From assembly GCA_010015745.1 (NCBI GenBank), contig ML978226.1, positions 117,705-181,704 on the forward strand: a DNA stretch of 64,000 nucleotides. Direction: 5' to 3'. The notes under the pieces are model-generated. The model saw nothing but the letters and a program-made list of their open reading frames with translations, searched no databases and had not been told where the DNA came from. The translations under genes were made by a program, and so were the position numbers. The DNA is from Setomelanomma holmii (Eukaryota; Ascomycota; Dothideomycetes; Pleosporales; Phaeosphaeriaceae). This document shows, piece by piece, positions 22,747 through 33,286 of this stretch (positions are counted from its first letter, which is position 1; each line of letters starts with the position of its first letter).

Positions 22747-22910
22747 GAGGATGGAAAGAGGTCGAGCAATCGAGACATGGACAATAGAGATTGTGAGGAT
22801 GGAGAGGTGTTAAGCGATGGAAACATAGACAATGGTGGTCTGTGGGGATAGAAAGAGGTCAGGCGGTGAGAACATGGACAATGGTGGTCTGCGAGGATGG
22901 AAATTGGTTG
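22747..22910. repeat. Degenerate 48-bp minisatellite, about 3.5 copies
   Basis: The phrase GAGGATGG or a variant recurs at 22747, 22795, about 22843 and 22893. Each is followed by an AGAGGT-like run and then ACATGGACAATGG or a variant. Looser GCGATGGAAG phrases continue to about 23060. The period of about 48 bp is divisible by three. Confidence 0.7.
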
Positions 22911-23543
22911 AGCCATATAAGTCTATGGCGATGGGGTTTTACAAGGATCAAAGATTGTTAGGCAATGACACCTAATGGAAGTTTCAGGCGATGGAAGTCT
23001 TACGCGATGGAAGTTTTGGCAGATGGAACTCTGACGCGATGAAAATTTCGAGTGATGGAAATTGTGAAAAGGAGATCTTCAGCTAGAATGCCTAACTATT
23101 GTCCGATCTGAATCACTGCGATGTTAAAATGCGATATGTGGTTCTTAGACTCCGCAACAAGCAATTAAGTGGGGCTCAGAAGGTCTGGCTTGACTTGATT
23201 GATTACCTATTTGAGCCTAGTAGCTGCCTATAGAAGCTTAATTCCTACCTAGATAGGTAAGTGGGTCTCTGAAGGTGAACGGATTGACTTGCTTGTTGCG
23301 GACTGTGGTGGTTCTGGACTAGTCAGTCTGTCGACTAATTTTGTAGTCGAAGAACAAGAATACTGCAAATCACAACGTATCTGCATGATCCTAACCACAC
23401 TTGATTTTCGTATCTCTGCCTGAAAACTATTTTCACGTACATTTCCCAATCCAAAATCCAAAATAAAAGTCCAATTGCAACGCCCACGCAAGCACCAGAA
23501 CAGCGAACTCCACAATCCCTTCTCAAGACAAGAGACCGAAAGA
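22911..23543. other. Intergenic, degenerate GATGGAA-type repeats then nothing seen
   Basis: Scattered GCGATGGAAG-like words to about 23060; beyond that no gene or motif seen up to the SprT-like gene. Confidence 0.4.
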
Positions 23544-25763
23544 TCAGTACCGACCGTCTTCATCATCATCAAGAAGCACAAACCCCCCCTTCCCCATTCG
23601 CTTGCCACAAAACCGCTCCAACAAAGCTGCAGCCTGTCCCTGCGCGTGCGTCTCCCTGATTCTATCCTTCTCGCGCTCGAGCTCTCGCAGCCTCTCCCAT
23701 TTTCGTTCGAGTTCGCGGAGCTTGATACACTCTGCTTCGAGAGTGCTGCCGAGGAGGTTCTGGAGCCCGAGCCCGATGCCAGAGTCGAGGAGAGGAGTAA
23801 GAGCGGAGGTGGAGGTGGTGAGGTTCTGGAGACCTGAGCCGAGCAATGGTCCAAGGGCGGAGGCATTGAGACTTAGGTTGGCAAGTCCAAGTGGTAAGGT
23901 ACTGAGACGGCCGTTGCGGAGGAGATGTTGTTGTTGGTTTTGCTGACCTGGTGCGAGCAAAGTTTGGTGCAGTGGCGAGTATCTGAGGCTGAGTGCATTC
24001 TGTATCGCCGGGTGATGCAAGTTCGCGAGCTGGTTTGGTGCAAGTAGTGCGTTCGACGGCGTGTCCCCACCTATACCCATTCCTATTCCTGGAGTCGTAT
24101 ATCCGGCACGACTAAGCTCCAGCCATGCTTTGCGAACGTCGTTTTCTAAAGCTCCGCTGCTCTCCAATGCCTCGCGCAATCTCCCTCCCCATGTGCCATG
24201 TTCGTTGTCCAACTTGAGTAGATTCGGCATCTCATTCGTACCCACCCCAGAAGTGTTAAGCCCAGACCGGTACGAGGAGTTCGGTGCAGCGAGCAAGAAC
24301 TTGCGCGCCCATTCTTTCAGCCGCGCATCAGGTTCATATCCTTTGTATATCTCGCGCAAGACGTTGATCGGATCCTCAGTCATAATACCATACGCGTTCA
24401 TACGGCTGAGTGCGTATGATTTGCACTCGTCCAATTTCATCAAGGCGCCCATTTTCGCGAACTGCACGTCTGTGAGGACACATGCGTCGCCCTTCCCACT
24501 ATTATTGTTGGGCATGATAATCGGCGGTCCCTTGCGCGCTATCCCCAAACCCGTTGCAGCGGCGGCGAGAATGCTTGGGTCCGGGCGATACGCACGGGTG
24601 TGTATGAATTCGAGGAAACGCATAAACGTCTTTTCATCAACCTCGCTATCCATCTTGACATACCTACATTTCTTCATCTCAAACGCTCGTCGAACAGCCA
24701 AGAAGTCATCAATTTTATTCCCGTCCACGAGCACGGATTTGTCTTTGAAGATGAATTCGACCGATTTCGCAGACGAAATCAGGCGTGCGCGGGGTTTGGT
24801 TTCGAGTTCGTGTCTGCGGTCGTTGTAAACTTGCACAGTTGAGCTGCGAATAGTTTTGCAGGGCTGGTCGAGCATTGGTTTGCAGATTTTGGTGTACCAC
24901 TTGTCGACATCGGGTTGGGCAAGTTCGTAGACGTTGGGGTGGCAGTGGCTGCAGTACCATTTCTCTTTCTCTGAGTCGTGTGTGTCCTTCGACGGTCGGC
25001 GACGCATGTACACGTGCCCGTCTTCAACATATCGCAGATCACTGAGATTGTGCCCAAAGTTCAGTGGCGTGAGTTCCTTGCCGTGAGCAGCTGAAAGTTT
25101 CTTGATGGCGGACATGACTTTGCCGAACTCATAGCCATGGCCGAGACGGCCGTAGGTTACTTCGTCTTCTTTCTGCGGACCACATGCGACGAGGAAGTAT
25201 GCGTGGATCATGTGGTGAATGAGTATGGCGACGATGTCTCGTGCTCTGGCGTTTTCTAACACGTCGTTGTTGAGAATGATGGAGATGCGCTTGACTTCGG
25301 CCATAGGGCCCCAGCTCTGGGTATATGTAGCTCCAGAGACGTCAAGTCCAAGGCTGCTGGTCTCGAGGAAGACGGCATTTTTGAGATAGCCTGCGAAGAG
25401 AGTTTCGTTGAGTTTGTTGAAGATGCGGTGCGGAATGTCTTTGCCAAGTCCTTCTCTTTCAATTGTTGCAGCCCGAATGCGAATGTTCCTGAGTGTCTCA
25501 GCTGCCTCGGGCTTCTTTTCGAGATTGTCAACGATGAAGGCCACTGCCCAATCGATGCTCCAATTCAAGTTCCTATCGCACTTCAGGTGGGGATCGCAAA
25601 GGCGTGAAGACAGCCCTGAAGCAGATAAGCTGAGGTTAGAAGATCTCCGACGGGAGTACGAATCAGGCTCTGAATCAGAGTAGTATGGTTGGACTCCAGC
25701 GAATGCTAGACCGCTGAGTGAGCGGTCATATAGCGTCAGATGGTTTGGTGGACCGTAGGTCAT
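23544..25763 (-). CDS. SprT-like domain protein with zinc ribbon and BTB-like region, altered active site
   Basis: A single 739-codon ORF from an ATG at 25763. Residues 85-270 look like a SprT-like metalloprotease fold: NKLNETLFAGYL, then LIHHMIHAYFLV where the zinc-binding HExxH is expected, GRLGHGYEFGKVM as the distal His region, and a CSHC...C zinc-ribbon-like segment (KWYCSHCHPNVYEL). Residues 345-410 (SVEFIFKDKSVLVDGNKI...FLEFIHTRAYRPD) resemble BTB/POZ. A long low-complexity Leu/Asn-rich region and a charged coiled coil end the protein. The catalytic Glu of HExxH is replaced by His, so peptidase activity is doubtful; a binding or regulatory role is inferred. No introns are needed. Confidence 0.8.
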   Translation of the reverse strand: MTYGPPNHLTLYDRSLSGLAFAGVQPYYSDSEPDSYSRRRSSNLSLSASGLSSRLCDPHLKCDRNLNWSIDWAVAFIVDNLEKKPEAAETLRNIRIRAATIEREGLGKDIPHRIFNKLNETLFAGYLKNAVFLETSSLGLDVSGATYTQSWGPMAEVKRISIILNNDVLENARARDIVAILIHHMIHAYFLVACGPQKEDEVTYGRLGHGYEFGKVMSAIKKLSAAHGKELTPLNFGHNLSDLRYVEDGHVYMRRRPSKDTHDSEKEKWYCSHCHPNVYELAQPDVDKWYTKICKPMLDQPCKTIRSSTVQVYNDRRHELETKPRARLISSAKSVEFIFKDKSVLVDGNKIDDFLAVRRAFEMKKCRYVKMDSEVDEKTFMRFLEFIHTRAYRPDPSILAAAATGLGIARKGPPIIMPNNNSGKGDACVLTDVQFAKMGALMKLDECKSYALSRMNAYGIMTEDPINVLREIYKGYEPDARLKEWARKFLLAAPNSSYRSGLNTSGVGTNEMPNLLKLDNEHGTWGGRLREALESSGALENDVRKAWLELSRAGYTTPGIGMGIGGDTPSNALLAPNQLANLHHPAIQNALSLRYSPLHQTLLAPGQQNQQQHLLRNGRLSTLPLGLANLSLNASALGPLLGSGLQNLTTSTSALTPLLDSGIGLGLQNLLGSTLEAECIKLRELERKWERLRELEREKDRIRETHAQGQAAALLERFCGKRMGKGGFVLLDDDEDGRY

Positions 25764-26632
25764 GAGGCTTGGTACGAGACTTGGACGCAGCCACTTATTT
25801 GGGCGAGAGAAAAACTTGTGAGTTCATGCTAGGAGTCCATTGAAAAGCCCTATATATTAGCTTGCGGAGCTCGAATCGAATTTCCTCCTTCCTCACCTTT
25901 GACTACACATACCAAGTGTTTTGTGCAAGCCTCGTGTCCGCTTGGAGCCAGCGTATGGTAAGGCGAACGTCGAGATGTTGCACGGGAGACACGTATTGTT
26001 TGCTCTCCTTTCCGTGTTGCTGGGAAGGTCAATTGCTCGGTGGCACCGCAGTCGAGCCAGTGGGGAAGTCCGATTTGCACACAGGACGTGTCAAGCGCAA
26101 CTTTGTCAAACTTTCGACCAAGATTGGAGAGGATATTAGTCAGGCTCGTGTTCACCATTGGAGCTTGTGATCTCATTCCGAATCCAGGCTGATACGTTGA
26201 TTGAATGAGATCCCATTCTGCATCGTCGATGTATGGACCCCTCAAGACTATTGGCTACTATTAGCATGAGGCCCATCTGCACATAGTGTTAGTTGTGCAA
26301 GCATGATTCTTGGGACGTGGAGGCTAAGAGTGTAGGTAAAATATGTATTTAGTCGAGCCAATGCGAACACCAACTAAATCTGCCAATCATCGAACGTGAA
26401 AAAGGGATATACAAAATTGTCATTAAGTGCGCACCTGTTGTGAAGCGCGGAATGACGTGTGTGGTTCGGAACACCGAGTGAGGCATTCAACGCCCGTGGT
26501 GGAGCTCAAGGATGTCGTGCTTTCTTTCTGTAGGTGGCCGGAATTGTGCTGGTGTCGAAGACAAGCATACTTCGAGAGCTCCTTGTCCGGCTACACTTGA
26601 GATCCATGGTTGTCGTCGTGTGTTGCAAGCGC
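25764..26632. other. Intergenic with one possible exon
   Basis: About 870 bp. Apart from the frame at 25850..26240 listed separately, nothing is supported. Confidence 0.4.
25850..26240 (-). other. Possible exon of unknown gene
   Basis: A minus-strand frame of about 130 codons (GPYIDDAEWDLIQSTYQ at its start) that opens with TTG and is preceded by AATAG, a usable acceptor. It could be a last exon whose upstream exons I could not find. No family recognised. Confidence 0.25.
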
Positions 26633-27539
26633 CTAGTAGCGCTTCTCGTCCCTGATATCAGGACGTCCAAAGTCGTCGCGGCGACCGTACTCGTCGCCAG
26701 GTCGTCCACCGACCTGACTCCTTCCGCTGCCGCCGTCTCCGTAGTGCTTGCGCCTCAATGCAGCGAGCCTCTTCTTCTTGGTGTGCGCATTGATGTATGT
26801 GCCAATGATGAAGCCGACAATGTTGAAGAATGGCACCCAGGTGGTCTCGGGCAGGAATTGTTGGGCGAAAGCCAGCGAAATTGGGGAGACAATCCAGCTG
26901 ACCTTCATGACAGGCCAGAAGCCAGCCTTCACGGTGGCGCGAACCTGGTGGAATGTGCGGGCACCGGCGATGAGCGCCATGGAGATGAGGTACACGCTGT
27001 TTTGAATGGGTGAGATCTGGAGATGTCAGTATCACAGCTACAGACATGATTGCGGCTGACTCACAATTAAGTTGCTGACAAGAATCTGCATAATCTTGGC
27101 CTTCAAGCTCTTGCGCCCCTGGAAGACCTTCTGAAGGAGGCTGATGAGGACGTGGCCGAGCGGCGCGCTGATGACTGCACCGTACAGGGCCATCTTTGGG
27201 ACACGCGAGGTGAAGTAGTGGCCGCTCTTGCTCCTATCATGCGCAATCCACGAAGCGAGAAACTCTTGCAGGCCAGAAAGGGTGCCGGAGGTAAGCATCT
27301 TGGTCCGAAGTGGGTTGCTCTGGAGCTGCTTGAGGTACGCCTTGACGTTCAATTAGTAATGCACCCCAGATCCACTGCCATTGCGCAACACTCACTGCGA
27401 GATATCCATTGGGACCGCCGCCCTTGGTCAGCGCCTCGCCAACCTCATGCATCAGGCCCTCCTTTCCGTGCTTGCCTGCCGCATCGGTGATGCCGGCTGC
27501 CGTCGTCTTCACCGTCTCCTTTTCGAACTTGACCGACAT
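26633..27539 (-). CDS. Mpv17/PMP22-family membrane protein
   Basis: Exons 27539..27396, 27340..27065 and 27016..26633; introns of 55 and 48 bp; 267 residues. Family members are four-helix membrane proteins of peroxisomes or the inner mitochondrial membrane. Seen here: YLKQLQSNPLRTKMLTSG near residue 50 (the classic N-terminal family signature), hydrophobic segments around MALYGAVISAPLGHVLISLL, SVYLISMALIAG and FFNIVGFIIGTYINA, and the PVMKVSWIVSPISLAF block that matches the family's WPxxQxxNF-type region. The C-terminus is an Arg/Gly/Asp-rich basic tail. Peroxisomal location is likelier from similarity to fungal PMP22-like proteins, but this is inference. Confidence 0.9.
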
Positions 27540-28903
27540 GGCGCGTTCAATCGAGTGCGGCGGGCGTGGATGAGATTATGAGCGCGTGTCGCGAGGTGTT
27601 GCAACGCGTGCGAGGTGTACGTGGCGGAGATGGGGGACGTTGCGCTGATTGTTGACGATGGCTGGGGACGACAACAGCGCTTCCTCGGCCCAATCTGTTT
27701 TAGCGCTAGTCGCGGCGCACGTCTTGGGCTCAGACGGCGGTGTCGTGACTGACACAACAACAACAACGACCTCGGCTCCAGGCTCGTCTCTTTCCAGGCA
27801 AATCTTACTGCTGTTCGATATACCTCCTACCCTGCGTCGTTGTACTTGATGAAAGGAATGCGGATGCTTGCAGTTGATGTAGACGACGCGCCTCGATGCT
27901 TTTTGGGCGATAACGGATAGGACGTCGGCATCCGCCGAGCAGTCATGGGACGAGACAACAAGCACTATCCCAGCGACATGCGGACGCCAACGACAAAAAC
28001 TATCTTGAGTATGCAGATGTCAAAACAGGTCTTGCATGACCTACAATTCGAGTTGCTTCCCAGAATCGATGCGTGACAGGGTAAACCATGACGGTCGTAG
28101 GTCTTGTGGGGCTCTCGAGATGTCCGAGTGTGGTAGACTTTATAAAGTCGACCATTCGCTCTTCCCTTGACACGTGAGTAGAACTTCTCGCACAAGAACC
28201 CTTGACATGCTTGGGCCCCAAAGCTCGGTTCTGTACCACCTTTCTTCTGGGCAGTAGCAGTGTAGTGTTACTCACGTTTCTCTCTGACAACCCCGACTTT
28301 CCTCTCTCTTGTCAGACTTGATGCGCGTTCTTTCAAATCTTTCTCCTCGCTTTGCAATCACAAATGTATCTTTCGTGTAGGGCTCGTTGGCGTCGTGTTG
28401 TATGGCGCGATGAAGGTGATGGCAGGAGCGTTTGTATGTCTCGGAACGACAAACACTGAGAGCACGCGATGACCTCAACGCAAAACATCCACTCGTCCAC
28501 CAGCCCTCGAACTCTGACCTACGCTTGAAAGTCCAGCAGTACGACAAGAGCTAGGACCGGACCTGAGAGCGCGACTTTGCTTTCCGACGCAATTTTGGTA
28601 TGTCCCGTCGTTGGTGTCGTTAAGCTTTGCACGTTGCACGAAGAGCAGTGTATGAATGCGAAGGACGGCGACTTCCTCTCTCGAAAGTCGCCATTGCGAA
28701 TTGGTCTGCCTGTCCGAGACTGACCCACTCACTCTTTCCCGATTCACGTCCGCGAAAAGGCACCTCGACTCACGCGACCACGCTTGACTGACCCACCAGA
28801 TCGCGGCTGCTCACAGGGAATCTTCATACAACAACAGTCTTGCCTTTGCTCCTCCACTTTTTGGACCTCGCCGGCACCACGACGCACCCACGCGTGGTGC
28901 ACC
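27540..28903. other. Intergenic, no convincing gene
   Basis: Almost 1.4 kb. Opposed ORFs at 27576..27965 (minus) and 27649..27849 (plus) are shadows of each other and neither has motif support. ORFs around 28000-28750 are likewise unsupported. It must hold the promoters of both flanking, divergent genes. Confidence 0.45.
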
Positions 28904-30451
28904 ATGCGAGTAGGTACCACAGACATTGACCTTGACGACCTCGTTGACCAGATCAAGGCCCGCAACATGCCGAAGCGCGTGCGCACCCCGAACTGCACGC
29001 ATCTGGACATGGACCGTGTCTTCGGCAGAGACCAGAGGTGTGTCGTGTGTGGCCGCGAGTCATCCATTGGATTCCTCTACGAATGCAAGCAGGATTGCGA
29101 TGGAAAGTCGCTCCATGACATAATTGAGCAGGAAAACGATTGCGAGATCGAAATCATCAAGTCAGACACACGCCTACAGCTAGAGTGGGCTGGTTTGAGC
29201 GAGAGCGTCATACTTACCGCAGAGAAGGGTCACTACACCCCACAACAGCTGGAGAAGCTCAAGGCGCAGAAGCAAGAACTCCGAGAAATCATTTCCGACC
29301 AACTGCAAGCAAGCTCCATCAATGATGCTGCAGCTAGGCTCGCCGCCATGGCTCAAACGCCACCGAATACCGACGGAACACTCAACAGTACGCTGACCAG
29401 GGAAGCGGTAGGTGACCTTGAAAGAATTCTTGCCAAACTATATTTATGTCTTCTTCGTCTATGGCTGTGGTATCACTGACTGACATCCGTACAGGAACCG
29501 CCAGCATGCGCCTTCAGAGCCTGCCATACGTGCCGCCCATACTACCGCGACCGTGTCTACATATCATTCCAGTCTGTCCTATCCGCCAACTTTCCACCTA
29601 TGACACGCCAGGATATTGATCGCCTCCCCACCAAATCTGCAAAGATCACGAAGACTATCGGAAACACCAGCTTTTCCATCTCGTCCTTGCCAACCGAAGA
29701 ATCCACCACGCTCAGCATGCCTACATCCATGTCACTAGCTGCGTCGACCAACGCTCCTCCCACAGCTTCGACCTCTACATCTACATCGAGCGAGCTCACG
29801 TTCAAGACCACACAGACCGACATGGATAAGATCTCTGCCCAACGCCGCCCACAACGTCGATTCTATAGGATGGGTCATCGAACTTCGGGCTCCATATCAC
29901 GCGATCTTTCGCGGCAGTTGACTTTGCTCACGCGCCAAGGACTCAAGACGGCATTCCACGGCATCTTTCGCTCGAACAGAGAGTCAAGCTCACAAGGTTC
30001 CAACATTACGCTTCCACTTCCGCGAACAGGCACAGTCCGTGACTCTGATAGCTCGCACGATGTAGGCGACTTCGACCTTCCCGCCCTTCGCAAAGTGCGC
30101 CGACAGAAGGAGCGCAATGAGGTCAAGAAGGGACTGTATGTCGTGGGCTTCGAAGGCGTGCAAGGTACAGCGTCTGCATCTTCCCACCACGTGCTCGGCA
30201 CGAACGAAGCCAGCAGCTCAGGCTCCGAGTCCGAGTCCTCACTGTATTCATCCGCGTCTCGTAGAAGCAAGGTCGAGGTCGAGGCCGACGGCGGTGTGGC
30301 GCTTACGGAAGAAGCGGTCGAGACACGTACCCCGGACATCTTGGCTGTCGGCGTATCTATCGGCGAAGACGCTGCTATCATAGAAGGTGTGGAGATTGCA
30401 GACGAGGACGAGGCGGATATAGGCCTGCAGAGTATCATGACGCAAGCCTGA
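28904..30451 (+). CDS. Conserved-looking hypothetical protein with two Cys-rich sites
   Basis: Exons 28904..29407 and 29495..30451 with an 87-bp intron (GTAGGT...ACAG); 486 residues. The ATG at 28904 sits in ACCATG context; an upstream in-frame ATG at 28784 is possible but adds unlikely sequence. Residues 28-65 carry CTHL, RCVVCGRES and YECKQDCD, a probable zinc-binding cluster. A charged coiled coil follows (YTPQQLEKLKAQKQELREI). After the intron is a second short site, FRACHTCRPYYRDR, then a long Ser/Thr-rich disordered tail with acidic patches. I do not recognise a named family. Two separated zinc knuckles around a helix suggest a binding protein, which is inference. Confidence 0.75.
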
Positions 30452-30815
30452 AACCAGAGAAGGACTCAGAAAGGAGAGAAGACAGTGGGGCACGAATGAA
30501 GATAATGATGATACTGTCCAGCGATGGAGTGAGCGCAAGATTTTGCTTGGCGAGCAGTAAAAGTTCACTCGTTGGGCGCAGATGGGGCATAGTGGTCTTT
30601 GATTTGAGTCAATGCTTTGCCGTATAACTCTGATACCCACTTTCAAAGCAATTGCAAACATTCCACTTTGAGATATGCTTCACGCGAACACGCACAATCG
30701 TATAGATATGAGCGAGCATCATTAATCAAATGCCTCATGTTCTGATATATAATACAACAGCCACTGCCTTATCATGACGAACCACACCATTTCCATGTCA
30801 TACACCGCATTCATC
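30452..30815. other. Convergent 3' region, no gene seen
   Basis: Between two convergent genes; should contain both 3' UTRs. Nothing else seen. Confidence 0.5.
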
Positions 30816-32543
30816 TCACTTCCTCCCCAATTTCCATCTCGAAATCCTAGTCTGGATATCATCCCACCCAAACTCCTTCCTCTTCAACCCCTCCATCTCA
30901 CCCTCTTGCAACACCACCGTCGGCGCCCCACTCCCCTGTCCCGCATTCTGCACCTGCCCGCCAAACACCTGTTTCGCGACTCTTCTCAGATCCGCAATGC
31001 TCACATCTTCGATCTTGCGACACATTTCCTTGACCCCCACTTTCCGTCCATGAACCTGAACTTGCCGACCCAGATCCTCTAGCTCGACCATTCTTGACTC
31101 GAGATTCATCAGCAGCGAGGACCGGAGTTGGTTCTTAGCGCGCTGCACCTCGCCCTCCTTAAGCGCGGCGTACCCACTTTGATCACCTAGGCTTTTCAAC
31201 TCGCGACACATGACTTCGAGCATCTGCGCGACATGCGAGGGTGCGCAGGACGCAGCAATACCAAACAGCCCAGAGTCGGTGTAGCTGTGGTTGAAGGCGA
31301 CGCAGGACTCGACCCAATGGTGTTGGTTCAGCACGTTGGTGTACAGGCGCGAGTACATGCCTTTGCCGGGCCCGCCGGCGCTGAAGGACCCGCCGCCGCC
31401 GAGCAGGGTTTGCAGGGTTGCGAGGGCGTAGATGTCGGGGGAGGAGATGGGGAGGGCTTCGAAGGCGAGGTGAATGTGGGAGAGGCGAGGGAGCATGGGG
31501 TTCAGAGGTGGTGGGATGGATGGGAGAGTGAGGAAGCCGCCGGTGTAATTAGATGGTATTGAGGTGTCGATGGGAGGGAAGCTGAGGTCGAACGAGGTGT
31601 TTACTGAGGCGTTGGAGGTGGCGGAGGTTGAGAGGTTCTTGAAGAAGGGTATCTTGGAGAGGAGTTTGGAGGTTTGTGGAGGTGCGCCGGTGGGCGTGGG
31701 GTGGTCTGCTGTGAAGACTTGTTGTGGTGCGGACTTGGACGCTGAGCTGTCTTCGCCGAGGCCGATGAGCGACGGACCTTGGCCTGCCGCCATATCCCCA
31801 AAGTACTGCTCTGACAATCGGACAGCTTCGTTGTGGTCTACGCCAGCGAATGCGACGACTATCCGATCCGGCTTATAGAACTCTTTCCGGTATGCCTCGA
31901 CGACGTCTCGGTTTATGTAGGGTAATCGCTCCTTCGGGCAGAGGAGTGGATTGCCCAGCGTGTTGTCTTTGTATGCCGCCATATGCACAAGCTCAGGTAG
32001 TATCAGTTCTGGCTTGCTCCATATCTCGCCAATCTCGTAGTCTGCCGTCTCCAGCTGTTGCTGAACCTCGTCTTCGGTTATGAGTGGGTCGCGGATCGTC
32101 TCGGCGAGCAAGCCTACGGTGGTAGCCACGGCGGAATTGAATGTCGCAGATTGGTACATCAGTGATTCTCGTGACGAGGCGCATTGTATGTTCCCTCCTA
32201 ATGACTCCATCTTCTCTACCATTTGGTCTCCAGTCGTTCCCCGCGTCGACTTGAACGCCAGTCTGTCGATGATGTGGCTGACTCCTCGCAGAGCATCGTT
32301 CTCGTACCGTGAGCCGGCATCGACGTATACCCCAATGCCGGAGAAGTGGCCTGGCAAGGCCTCTGTCGCGACGCGAATGCCATTTGGCAGTGTAGTGATC
32401 TGATCGAGTTCGACGGGGTCTTTCTCCTCCGCGACCACGGTCGCCAACCCTCTTCTACTGCTGCATCTCGCGGTCCGTGTGAGTGACGACGACGCCTGTG
32501 ATAGTCCGTGGGATAACGGTCGAACCGATCGGGGTCTTAACAT
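30816..32543 (-). CDS. MAS2: Mitochondrial processing peptidase alpha subunit
   Basis: One exon of 575 codons from an ATG at 32543. With the beta subunit it removes presequences from imported matrix proteins. The N-terminus is an Arg/Ser-rich presequence (MLRPRSVRPLSHGLSQ...RRGLATVV). The M16 fold follows: TTLPNGIRVATEALPG, GVYVDAGSRYEN and GVSHIIDRLAFKST. The last occupies the place of the HxxEH zinc site of the beta subunit but lacks it, as expected for alpha. The substrate-guiding glycine-rich loop is present as LLGGGGSFSAGGPGKGMYS near residue 385. Length is typical. Confidence 0.95.
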   Translation of the reverse strand: MLRPRSVRPLSHGLSQASSSLTRTARCSSRRGLATVVAEEKDPVELDQITTLPNGIRVATEALPGHFSGIGVYVDAGSRYENDALRGVSHIIDRLAFKSTRGTTGDQMVEKMESLGGNIQCASSRESLMYQSATFNSAVATTVGLLAETIRDPLITEDEVQQQLETADYEIGEIWSKPELILPELVHMAAYKDNTLGNPLLCPKERLPYINRDVVEAYRKEFYKPDRIVVAFAGVDHNEAVRLSEQYFGDMAAGQGPSLIGLGEDSSASKSAPQQVFTADHPTPTGAPPQTSKLLSKIPFFKNLSTSATSNASVNTSFDLSFPPIDTSIPSNYTGGFLTLPSIPPPLNPMLPRLSHIHLAFEALPISSPDIYALATLQTLLGGGGSFSAGGPGKGMYSRLYTNVLNQHHWVESCVAFNHSYTDSGLFGIAASCAPSHVAQMLEVMCRELKSLGDQSGYAALKEGEVQRAKNQLRSSLLMNLESRMVELEDLGRQVQVHGRKVGVKEMCRKIEDVSIADLRRVAKQVFGGQVQNAGQGSGAPTVVLQEGEMEGLKRKEFGWDDIQTRISRWKLGRK

Positions 32544-33286
32544 ATCTTGGGAGTGTGGTTGTGGGATCCGCCGTCTCGGTCAGAATCGCGACTTCCGACA
32601 AAATTTCGGGATGACGAAGCATGTCACGTGTACCTGAACCATGAACCACTGCGGCGGAACACCATAACATCATCCACTAGAAGAGCCCCACACGCGAGGC
32701 TCTTCTGCACAAGGCATGAGAAGGCTTTTTGTATTGTCAGCCTTACCACTTGGCTGACACTCGAGAACGGAAGCGGGCGCGGAGTTCTTAACGCGCGTGT
32801 GGCAAGAATAGACTGGCGGCTGCGCGTGCTCAAACGTCAGCGCCGTCAGAGCAGTTTGGCAGATGTTGGCGATCATCTTGAGACCTTTGAGACTTTTAAG
32901 ACCACAACACGAGACCTCCCGCACAGAGAGCTCACCCTCACTGGCATCATCCCTTCACCAGAAGGTCAAGCCTCTCGTTTCGTGTCATCACACGTGCCTT
33001 GACTGCCTTGCACTGGACGGCCTCATCGCGCGGGCCAGGGTTCTAGAGTCGCTGCTCGACGGCTTACTCCTCACGGGTTGCTTGGCGGCATCACCACTGC
33101 AGCTCTGATCGCTCCACTCCCATGCTCTCCACATCCGCTGCTGGGAGATACATAGTTGTGTAAACAGTCTGTCAGCGCTTTATAGGTTGGTCTTCAGTCA
33201 AACGCCGTCGAAACTCGCGCATTCACACAGCCGCTCAGGGTGAGCCTCGGGGCATCTCGTCTGTCTGCGCCGCTCCTGTAGTCTAG
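32544..33286. other. Divergent promoter region, no gene seen
   Basis: About 740 bp between the MPP alpha start and the FHA-RING start. Short ORFs on both strands are unsupported. Confidence 0.5.

Noticed and set aside
24061..24828. 255-codon plus-strand ORF
   Set aside because: Antisense shadow of the SprT-BTB gene; no motif, and the minus frame has clear domains.
27576..27965. Opposed ORFs with protein-like text
   Set aside because: They mirror each other, and neither has splice support or a family motif.
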